DNA of 10,344 bases from the NCBI GenBank assembly GCA_041686915.1, contig JAWLDB010000093.1, forward strand, positions 1-10,344, read 5' to 3'. The position numbers and the translations under genes are program-made. Below, piece after piece: positions 4,945-10,344 of this stretch (position 1 is its first letter; every line of letters begins with the position of its first letter). The notes beneath the pieces were generated by a model. It had not been told where the DNA came from. It searched no databases and saw only the letters and a program-made list of their open reading frames with translations. This DNA is from JAWLDB01 sp041686915. Lineage in GTDB: Bacteria; Bacillota; UBA994; UBA5500.

Positions 4945-6936
4945 ATGTCCGAAGTTAAGCGCCGCATTACGATGGAAGACTTGTACCAGATGCGGTGGGT
5001 AAGTGACCCCCAGGTTTCGCCTGACGGGACACAAGTCGCTTATGTAGTAAAAGAAGTAGATCAGAATGACAAAAACAAGTACTGTTCCCGCATATTCGTC
5101 GTTGCAGCAGCTGGTGGCCAGCCAGTACAGTACACCAATGGGCCGAAGAACGACGCCAATCCACGCTGGTCGCCCGACGGCAAGTACCTTGCCTTCACTT
5201 CCAACCGCGCCGAAAACAACCAGATTTGGGTGATGGCTACTTGCGGTGGTGAAGCACGCCAAGTCACCAGCGGAAAAACAAGCGCCGGAACACCTGTCTG
5301 GTCGCCAGACGGCAGCAAGATCGCCTTTGTTTCCAAAGTGGCTTCGAGCACCGAGGCAAGCAAAGAAGAACAGAGCGATGTGAAAGTAATTACCCGCCTG
5401 CACTATAAGCAAAATGGTGAGGGTTTCTTGGGGGACAAACGCAGCCAGATTTTTGTGGTTGACGTTGCGTCAGGCAAGCAGCAGCAAGTAACCAGTGGCG
5501 ACTTTGACTGCGGCAGCCCGACCTGGTCTCCGTGCAGCCAGTACCTGGCCTTCAGCTCCAACCGTACAGAGGACTCAGATTATAATAACCAGACGGACGT
5601 CTGGGTGGTGGAAGCTGACGGCGGTGAGCTGCGCAAGCTCAGCCCGGGCACAGGCCCTGCCGGCAACCCCAGCTGGTCACCGGACGGTAAGCTGATTGCC
5701 TACCTGGGACATGAGCGCGAGTATGGCAGCGCCACCTTAGCACGTATCATGGTAGCCAACGTTGACACTCAGGAAGTGCGCAACCTGACTGCAGACTTTG
5801 ACCGTACTCCTGGTAACGCGTGTGGCAGCGACATGGTTGGCTCCCCCGATCCAGGCCTTGTCTGGTCAGCCGACGGTAAGAACATTTACTTCCTGGCCAC
5901 CGATGGAGCTTCGACCAAGCTGTTCAGCACTGATGTGCAGACTGCACAAGTTTGCCCGGTGTTTGAGCCAGGCGAACAAGTTGTCTACGGCATGAGCTAT
6001 AGCAAGCAAAGCGATAGTTTTGCCCTGACCATCACCTCCCCCGGTAAGATTGGGGATGTCTACAGCTACAAGGCTGGGGATGCTCCCAAACAGCTGACAG
6101 AGGTGAACAAGGACTTGCTCGGCCAAATTGAGCTGTCCATGCCAGAGCAGTTCAGTGTCGTCAGCGACGGCATGGACGTGGAATGCTGGGTAATCAAACC
6201 GATAGGCTTTAAGGCTGGAGTCAAATATCCAGCAGTAATCGAAATTCATGGTGGTCCACACGTAGCATACGGCAACACTTTCATGCATGAGTTCCAGCTC
6301 TTGGCTGCTGCCGGTTATGCAGTGATCTACACCAATCCGCCTGGAAGCCAGGGCTATGGCCAGGAGTTCGTCTCCAAGACCCATCACGATTGGGGTGGCG
6401 CAGACTACCGCGCTATTATGGCTGCGGTGGATGCAGCTTGTCAGTTTGACTTCATCGATCAGGACCGTCTGGGTGTAACCGGCGGTAGTTACGGTGGTTA
6501 CATGACCAACTGGATGATTGGGCACACAGACCTATTCAAGGCTGCAGTCACTCAGCGCAGCACTTGCAACCGCTACAGCCAGTTTGGCACCAGCGACGTC
6601 GGCTTCTTTAACGGTGAATACGAGTTCATGGGCAATCCATGGGAGAACCCTGAGTTTTACCTGGAGAGGTCACCTATCACCTATGTGAAGAACGTCAACA
6701 CGCCACTGCTGCTGATCCATAGCGAGCAGGACCTGCGCTGCCCGATAGAGCAGGCTGAGCAGTTCTACACTGCCCTCAAATGGTTGCGCAAAGAAGCTGT
6801 CTTCGTGCGTTTCCCGGACGAGAATCATGAGCTTTCCCGCTCGGGTAAACCGAAGCACCGGGTAGAGCGCCTGAAGCATATACTGGGGTGGTTCAAGAAG
6901 TACATCGAATGCACCACTGAGGAATACACCCACTAA
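4945..6936 (+). CDS. S9 family peptidase (acylaminoacyl-peptidase / prolyl oligopeptidase type)
   Basis: A complete 663-residue serine peptidase with an N-terminal beta-propeller and a C-terminal alpha/beta-hydrolase domain; it releases short peptides or acylated residues, and no signal peptide is visible, so it is probably cytoplasmic. Propeller blades are marked by repeats such as VSPDGTQVAYVV (24-35), RWSPDGKYLAFTSNR (74-88), VWSPDGSKIAFVSK (118-131), TWSPCSQYLAFSSNR (193-207), SWSPDGKLIAYLGH (243-256) and VWSADGKNIYFLATD (306-320). The hydrolase domain starts near residue 400. It has IHGGP (434-438, oxyanion region), GGSYGGYM (513-520) with nucleophile Ser515, HSEQDLRCP (592-600) with Asp596, and PDENHELS (624-631) with His628, a complete triad. 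ATG 4945 follows GGAGGG six bases upstream. The gene is divergent from the M20 amidohydrolase, and both suggest use of peptides and acyl amino acids. Confidence 0.95.
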   Translation: MSEVKRRITMEDLYQMRWVSDPQVSPDGTQVAYVVKEVDQNDKNKYCSRIFVVAAAGGQPVQYTNGPKNDANPRWSPDGKYLAFTSNRAENNQIWVMATCGGEARQVTSGKTSAGTPVWSPDGSKIAFVSKVASSTEASKEEQSDVKVITRLHYKQNGEGFLGDKRSQIFVVDVASGKQQQVTSGDFDCGSPTWSPCSQYLAFSSNRTEDSDYNNQTDVWVVEADGGELRKLSPGTGPAGNPSWSPDGKLIAYLGHEREYGSATLARIMVANVDTQEVRNLTADFDRTPGNACGSDMVGSPDPGLVWSADGKNIYFLATDGASTKLFSTDVQTAQVCPVFEPGEQVVYGMSYSKQSDSFALTITSPGKIGDVYSYKAGDAPKQLTEVNKDLLGQIELSMPEQFSVVSDGMDVECWVIKPIGFKAGVKYPAVIEIHGGPHVAYGNTFMHEFQLLAAAGYAVIYTNPPGSQGYGQEFVSKTHHDWGGADYRAIMAAVDAACQFDFIDQDRLGVTGGSYGGYMTNWMIGHTDLFKAAVTQRSTCNRYSQFGTSDVGFFNGEYEFMGNPWENPEFYLERSPITYVKNVNTPLLLIHSEQDLRCPIEQAEQFYTALKWLRKEAVFVRFPDENHELSRSGKPKHRVERLKHILGWFKKYIECTTEEYTH

Positions 6937-6947
6937 GGAAGACAATG

Positions 6948-6976
6948 AGGGAGCGGTTAAACCTGCCGCTCCCTTT
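6948..6976. terminator. Stem-loop after the S9 peptidase gene
   Basis: AGGGAGCGG (6948-6956) pairs with CCGCTCCCT (6966-6974) around a nine-base loop, and TT then GCT follow on the plus strand. It begins 11 bases after the peptidase stop and lies before the stop of the convergent lipoprotein gene (7019), so it could also act on minus-strand transcripts. Confidence 0.75.
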
Positions 6977-7018
6977 GCTATGGCTGTTTGGCAATGAACT
7001 TATCCAGTAACTGACTAA

Positions 7019-8002
7019 TCAGGGTACGGGTAGCTTGACCACGGAGAATGGCTCTTCTTCCTCTGCTGCTTCGACGTTAAAAACCGAATAGTAGAGGTGC
7101 TTTCCATCCGGTGACCAGAGCGGACCAAGCACAGGTTTATCTTTGGTTAGCTGAGTAGCTGTACCTCCTGTGGCAGGGATCAGCCAAAGGTCATTGGCAG
7201 TTTCACCAGACTGCAGGACGTAGGCGACCATATCGAAGGCCGGAGGCCTTGGGGCCAGTCCTGTGACGCCTGCTTCTACCAGTACTTTCTTGCCTGTTTC
7301 TCCGGAGATATCGACAACGAGCAGCGATCCTTCAGACGATGGATTAGCATAGAACAGGCGACCATTTCCTACTGAAAAGACTTCACCTTCCGCGAGTTTA
7401 CGGCTGTCGCCACCTGCAGGGCTGACTGCGGCGACAAAGGGTGGCGCTTCTGCCGGGAAGCTATTGTATAGCACCTGCTCACTTCCATTCGGCAACTTAA
7501 CCCAGCTCAAGCCCCTAACAGATTCAGCAGCGGTAATCTCATTGAGCACCTTCCCCTGCCTGTCGGACCGCACCAGTTTCCCTGAGAGCTCGACGACCAG
7601 ATCTGACCCATCAGGCTGCCAGGCAATAGCACCTGTGGAATCCGTATCATCACCCAGCAATACTTTGGTTTGAGACGTCTCAAGGTCGGCAAGCCAAACT
7701 TTGCCCGTCGACCAAGCTAAGCTTTTGCTGTCTGGTGAAAAAGCTGCAAACAGATAGGTGGATGTGAAATCAAACAGTTTGTAGCTAGCCTTTCCGTCAG
7801 TTTGTATCAGCCAACCCTCGTTTGTTTCAGCCAATGCGCGCACAACCAGCAGGTGCTGGCCATCAGGACTAATGGCAACAGTGGAACCAGGCCCGAGTGG
7901 AATCGCTGCCTCCACAGCAGGAGGAGCCGGCTTCCTCGGCTGGCAACTGCCAAGCAGAACGATGGCAGTCAGTAACAGTAACAGGTGCTTAGCATATTTC
8001 AT
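7019..8002 (-). CDS. Lipoprotein with TolB/PD40-like beta-propeller
   Basis: A predicted lipid-anchored, extracytoplasmic protein of 327 residues. The N-terminus MKYAKHLLLLLTAIVLLGSC is a lipoprotein signal peptide: a Lys near the start, a hydrophobic core and the lipobox LGSC with Cys20 as the anchored residue. A short Pro/Ala-rich linker follows. The rest shows propeller-type repeats: AISPDGQHLLVVRA, AAFSPDSKSLAWSTGKVWLA, AIAWQPDGSDLVVELSG and GPLWSPDGKHLYYSVFN, with strand-rich stretches between. No catalytic motif is visible, so a binding or scaffold role is likely. The frame stays open upstream to 8143, but that part crosses the terminator of the preceding gene. The ATG at 8002 begins the signal peptide and has GGAGTG six bases upstream. 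It is convergent with the S9 peptidase, whose propeller uses the same repeat type. The role is unknown. Confidence 0.87.
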   Translation of the reverse strand: MKYAKHLLLLLTAIVLLGSCQPRKPAPPAVEAAIPLGPGSTVAISPDGQHLLVVRALAETNEGWLIQTDGKASYKLFDFTSTYLFAAFSPDSKSLAWSTGKVWLADLETSQTKVLLGDDTDSTGAIAWQPDGSDLVVELSGKLVRSDRQGKVLNEITAAESVRGLSWVKLPNGSEQVLYNSFPAEAPPFVAAVSPAGGDSRKLAEGEVFSVGNGRLFYANPSSEGSLLVVDISGETGKKVLVEAGVTGLAPRPPAFDMVAYVLQSGETANDLWLIPATGGTATQLTKDKPVLGPLWSPDGKHLYYSVFNVEAAEEEEPFSVVKLPVP

Positions 8003-8076
8003 AGCAGTCACTCCAAGCATTTGCTTTTGCGTATAGCGTCCCCAGCTCGGTAGGACATATTGCATTTGAAATAAGC

Positions 8077-8101
8077 AAAAAACCGGGACTAGTCCCGGTT
8101 T
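8077..8101 (-). terminator. Rho-independent terminator of the small cysteine-pair gene
   Basis: A perfect 22-bp inverted repeat (8080-8101) gives a nine-base-pair stem, AAACCGGGA with its complement, around CTAG. On the minus strand it is followed by a run of six T (complement of 8077-8082), so this is the most canonical terminator in the window. Its first two bases are part of the stop codon of the gene at 8100-8351, and it separates that gene from the downstream lipoprotein gene. Confidence 0.88.
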
Positions 8102-8351
8102 AAGCAACATGCACTTCCAATTGGGTTGTGGGACCCAGGCCAAAGGAGACCGCCCACCGCTTGTGGCACTTGGTACAGTGCAGTATGATTTCTTTCTTGT
8201 TCAGAGCTTTGTAGAAGGCTGCTACCAGGCCAAATGCGTGTTCTTCTCCCTGTTTATCCGTGTACTTCACCTGTAGCTGGGCATCCTTTGCTGCCTTAAC
8301 CTTTCTACCAAGCTGTTCGTCACTGCGCAGCACCTGCTCACATGAACACAA
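8100..8351 (-). CDS. Small uncharacterised protein with CxC and CxxC cysteine pairs
   Basis: A protein of 83 residues with no function I recognise. It opens with MCSCEQVL (Cys2 and Cys4). A basic middle part follows (GRKVKAAKDAQLQVKY), then GEEHAFGLVAAFYKAL and HCTKCHKRWAV, with Cys59 and Cys62. The pairs could bind zinc as a small ribbon or knuckle, but this is inference. Support for a real gene: a canonical terminator begins within its stop codon, a plausible promoter lies at 8419-8447 on the same strand, and GGGGAG lies upstream. The start is uncertain. TTG 8351 is the first possible start after an in-frame stop, with about ten bases to GGGGAG; a GTG at residue 7 would remove the first cysteine pair. 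It is divergent from the MATE gene. Confidence 0.6.
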   Translation of the reverse strand: MCSCEQVLRSDEQLGRKVKAAKDAQLQVKYTDKQGEEHAFGLVAAFYKALNKKEIILHCTKCHKRWAVSFGLGPTTQLEVHVA

Positions 8352-8418
8352 ACCGTCATCTCTCCCCTGTTGCGGCCGTTAGGCCAAGCTCTGGTCACCC
8401 GTCATCGTGTGCCAGAAC

Positions 8419-8447
8419 TATATATAGTGTAGCACCGCAGCTTACAA
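8419..8447 (-). promoter_or_regulatory. Candidate sigma-A-type promoter for the small cysteine-pair gene
   Basis: On the minus strand, TTGTAA (complement of 8442-8447) and TATATA (complement of 8419-8424) are separated by 17 bases, each matching the consensus hexamer at four of six positions. The -10 lies within a 12-bp palindrome. The distance from the -10 to the proposed TTG start at 8351 is about 67 bases. Confidence 0.45.
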
Positions 8448-8588
8448 CCACCAATGTTTGTTTTCGTATGCTTTTGCCCACTTTTGACCGCCTTACGCCT
8501 AAATTGCCAAGCAACTCACTAGAGCTGATGCGCACGCGTATTACTCACTGCAGCGGGGCTAACAGGGCTTGACCTGGGCATGGCTGCC

Positions 8589-8606
8589 ATTGACTGAATT
8601 GACTGA
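8589..8606. repeat. Tandem 9-bp direct repeat in the MATE promoter
   Basis: ATTGACTGA occurs twice in a row with no spacer. The first copy contains the -35 hexamer TTGACT of the candidate MATE promoter. It may be a regulator binding site, or chance or slippage duplication of a promoter element. Confidence 0.6.
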
Positions 8607-8619
8607 TGCGTGCTACTAT
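8590..8619 (+). promoter_or_regulatory. Candidate sigma-A-type promoter for the MATE transporter gene
   Basis: TTGACT (8590-8595, five of six consensus positions) and TACTAT (8614-8619, four of six) are separated by 18 bases. The predicted start of transcription is near 8626, giving a leader of about 40 bases before the ATG at 8667. A second TTGACT at 8599-8604 is too close to the -10 to serve as its -35. Confidence 0.5.
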
Positions 8620-8666
8620 TACCGCATGTTGCTATTTCTATAAGCGAACTATAAGGGGTTGGTAAT

Positions 8667-10037
8667 ATGGCACTTCCACTGCCCAAGTTGGCTTCCATGG
8701 CCAAACCAGAGAAGGACATAACGGCAAAAGTTTTGCACCTGGCAGGTCCGGCATTGGCGGAGATGCTATTGATCAGCTTCGTTTCGATGGCTGACATGAT
8801 GATGGTTGGCCGTTTAGGCCCGCAGGCTGTAGCCTCGGTGGGGCTCACCAACCAGCCGATGTTTTTTGCCCTCGCAATCTTCATGGCTCTCAACGTAGGA
8901 ACTACGGCTTTGGTGGCGCGCTTCACCGGTGCCAACAATCTAAGTGAGGCTACGTCCACTGCCCGGCAATCGTTAGTCATCACATTTGTTCTGGCTATTC
9001 TGGTTAGCCTGCTAGGAGTTTTCGCCGCGCCTTACGTCCTAAGGTTCATGCGTGCAGATGCTGAGGTAATGAGAGTTGGTATCCCCTACTTCCGGGTTGT
9101 GGCGGCCGGATTGCTCTTCAACACGATTTCCATGGGCATCACTGCCATCCTCAGGGGCTCGGGTGACACCCGTACACCCATGCGGATAAATATGTTCATC
9201 AATATACTAAACGTGGTCGGCAACTACGCCCTGATATACGGTCATTTTGGCCTTCCCCGGCTGGAAGTCACCGGGGCCGGATTGGCAACTACCCTGGCCA
9301 GGGGTGTAGCAGCGATTTTGTTTGTTTATATTCTGTTTAGCGGGAAATCTCGCATTAAGCTTAGCCTGCGTGACGACTTTCGTCCTAACCTGCCAATCAT
9401 TCGCCGTATCTTTAAGATAGGACTAAACTCTGCTATGGAGCAGTTTATCCTGCGCGGAGGGCAGGTAACCTTCGCCCGGGTAGTCTCGGGCTTAGGCACA
9501 GCGGTATTTGCTTCGCACCAGATAGGCTTAAACATCCTCTCACTTTCATTCATGCCCGGACAAGCCTTCGGCATCGCCGCCACGACCTTGGTCGGCCAGA
9601 GCCTTGGGGCCAAGGATCCTGACCTGGCTGCAAAATGCGGAGCAGAAGCTAGACGCCTGGGTATGTACGTAGGAGGCTTCATGGCTCTTATCTTCTTCCT
9701 GTTCGGGAGGCAAATCGCGGGAATGTATACTGATGACCTTGAGGTTATAGCCCGCACTGCCCTGGTCTTGAGGGTTTACGCCTTTCTCCAGCCAGCACAA
9801 TCCACACAGTTCATCCTGGCAGGGGCGCTACGAGGTGCAGGCGATACTCGTTGGCCACTTTACTCGACAGCAATGGGTATTTGGGGAGGCCGGGTAGCCC
9901 TCTCCTGGCTGTTCATCAATGTCTTCGGCCTTAGTCTGCTGGGCGCCTGGTTAGCAATGGCGCTGGACCAACTTGGCCGTTCCATCTTCATCAGTCTGCG
10001 TTTTAAGAGTGGCAAATGGAAAGCAATTAGGGTATAA
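8667..10037 (+). CDS. MATE family multidrug/cation efflux transporter
   Basis: A 456-residue inner-membrane transporter of the multidrug and toxic compound extrusion family, which exports drugs or metabolites in exchange for Na+ or H+. Two homologous halves of about six membrane helices each are visible. The first opens with AGPALAEMLLISFVSMADMM (26-45), then VGRLGPQAVASVGLTNQP (47-64), both typical of MATE. The second opens near 250 with IFKIGLNSAMEQFILRGGQ and includes HQIGLNILSLSFMPGQAFG (284-302) and LVGQSLGAKDPDLA (308-321). The two halves share LRGSGDTRTPM (162-172) and, near the end, LRGAGDTRWPLY, an internal duplication mark. Length fits the family. ATG 8667 follows AAGGGG (8653-8658) with eight bases of spacing, and a promoter candidate lies upstream. 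The substrate cannot be inferred. It is monocistronic, with a terminator directly after it. Confidence 0.94.
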   Translation: MALPLPKLASMAKPEKDITAKVLHLAGPALAEMLLISFVSMADMMMVGRLGPQAVASVGLTNQPMFFALAIFMALNVGTTALVARFTGANNLSEATSTARQSLVITFVLAILVSLLGVFAAPYVLRFMRADAEVMRVGIPYFRVVAAGLLFNTISMGITAILRGSGDTRTPMRINMFINILNVVGNYALIYGHFGLPRLEVTGAGLATTLARGVAAILFVYILFSGKSRIKLSLRDDFRPNLPIIRRIFKIGLNSAMEQFILRGGQVTFARVVSGLGTAVFASHQIGLNILSLSFMPGQAFGIAATTLVGQSLGAKDPDLAAKCGAEARRLGMYVGGFMALIFFLFGRQIAGMYTDDLEVIARTALVLRVYAFLQPAQSTQFILAGALRGAGDTRWPLYSTAMGIWGGRVALSWLFINVFGLSLLGAWLAMALDQLGRSIFISLRFKSGKWKAIRV

Positions 10038-10047
10038 CGGTAAGGAG

Positions 10048-10067
10048 GGGCGCCCAACGGCGCCCCC
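10048..10067 (+). terminator. Rho-independent terminator of the MATE gene
   Basis: GGGGCGCC (10048-10055) pairs with GGCGCCCC (10060-10067) around CAAC. After the remaining C bases, the T-rich TTGTTTCTATC follows on the plus strand. It starts 11 bases after the MATE stop and may also serve the convergent DegV gene that ends at 10075. Confidence 0.8.
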
Positions 10068-10074
10068 CTTGTTT

Positions 10075-10344
10075 CTATCTTTCTTTCAGCCAGGCAAACC
10101 CTACGGCACCGGGGCCAAGGTGGGCTGCTACAGTGCTGCCAATCTCAAACACTTCGACTGCTGCGCACTGTACCCGCTGCCTGGCCAGATCGGCCAGCTC
10201 TACGGCCAATTCTGGTGCATCAGTATGCCCAACTGCTAATCTCACTGGGTCTGACCCAACCCGATCTTGCAGTTTATCCAAAAGTACCTGTATGCTACGT
10301 TTGCGTCCCCGCACCTTGCCGATCGGTATGGCCTCGCCACCTGT
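10075..10344 (-). CDS. DegV family protein, C-terminal part (start beyond the right edge)
   Basis: The last 89 residues of a DegV (fatty-acid-binding, FakB-like) protein are present; the start is outside the window. The family delivers bound fatty acids to a kinase for phospholipid synthesis in Gram-positive bacteria, although many members are unassigned. The visible part opens with GGEAIPIGKVRGRKRSIQVL, typical of the region after the DegV core. VGHTDAPELAVELADL follows, then the C-terminal signature FEIGSTVAAHLGPGAVGFAW, where the HxGPG motif is characteristic of the family. Full-length members are about 280 residues. The gene is convergent with the MATE gene. Confidence 0.88.
   Translation of the reverse strand, partial: TGGEAIPIGKVRGRKRSIQVLLDKLQDRVGSDPVRLAVGHTDAPELAVELADLARQRVQCAAVEVFEIGSTVAAHLGPGAVGFAWLKER

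Larger units (their letters stand above)
8352..8666. other. 315-base intergenic region between divergent genes
   Basis: No protein-coding gene is supported here. It contains a candidate minus-strand promoter (8419-8447), a 12-bp palindrome ACTATATATAGT at 8417-8428 that overlaps its -10, a tandem 9-bp repeat (8589-8606) and a candidate plus-strand promoter (8590-8619). The section between about 8450 and 8585 shows no hairpin, leader peptide or known riboswitch that I can recognise. Confidence 0.6.

Noticed and set aside
5866..6525. A 219-codon open frame on the minus strand inside the S9 peptidase gene
   Set aside because: It lies wholly antisense to a gene with clear domain and catalytic motifs, and its translation shows no recognisable family. 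It is best explained as a codon-bias shadow.
8003..8143. Upstream extension of the propeller lipoprotein frame
   Set aside because: The extension crosses the terminator of the preceding gene and would bury the signal peptide. The ATG at 8002 has its own ribosome-binding site and starts a textbook lipoprotein signal.
8519..8983. A 154-codon minus-strand frame across the MATE promoter and gene start
   Set aside because: It covers the MATE promoter and first helices on the opposite strand, and its translation is low-complexity with no recognisable domain.

Overview
The window looks like ordinary chromosome from an anaerobic, Gram-positive-type bacterium, most likely a Bacillota lineage near the Clostridia or Desulfotomaculia. 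The evidence is indirect. The genes carry strong Shine-Dalgarno sites matching AAGGAGGTGAT, GTG and TTG starts are frequent, a DUF438/hemerythrin/PAS protein typical of anaerobes is present, and the window ends in a DegV-family gene. GC content looks moderate by eye and was not computed. I see no phage, transposon, CRISPR, rRNA or tRNA.

Layout: (1) 1-315, the N-terminal part of an M20 metallopeptidase on the minus strand. (2) 316-503, a divergent intergenic region with a perfect 18-bp palindrome resembling a CRP/FNR/HcpR-type operator. (3) 504-2368, a plus-strand pair: a DUF438-hemerythrin-PAS protein and a DJ-1/PfpI-family protein. (4) 2416-3072, a convergent stand-alone hemerythrin that is a paralogue of the middle domain of the first protein. 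(5) 3231-3581, a small uncharacterised protein. (6) 3622-4794, an M20 amidohydrolase on the minus strand. (7) 4945-6936, an S9 prolyl-oligopeptidase-type peptidase. (8) 7019-8002, a lipoprotein with a WD40/PD40-like propeller on the minus strand. (9) 8100-8351, a small cysteine-pair protein on the minus strand. (10) 8352-8666, a divergent promoter region. (11) 8667-10037, a MATE efflux transporter. (12) 10075-10344, the C-terminal part of a DegV protein on the minus strand.

Two themes stand out. The first is peptide and acyl-amino-acid breakdown: two M20 enzymes and one S9 peptidase, which fits an organism that uses peptides or amino acids. The second is a sensing or stress group, with two hemerythrin-type proteins flanking a DJ-1/PfpI protein. 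The two hemerythrins differ at key iron ligands: the stand-alone one keeps the full canonical set, while the DUF438 one has replaced three of the histidines. I regard this pair, with its upstream palindrome, as the most interesting part of the window.

Every convergent gene pair is separated by a compact inverted repeat that could end transcription from both sides. Several starts (GTG at 1787, GTG at 3072, ATG at 3231, TTG at 4794, ATG at 8002) were chosen over longer reading frames or out-of-frame ATGs because of the ribosome-binding site. Nothing here clearly amounts to an undescribed system. The candidates below are modest and testable.
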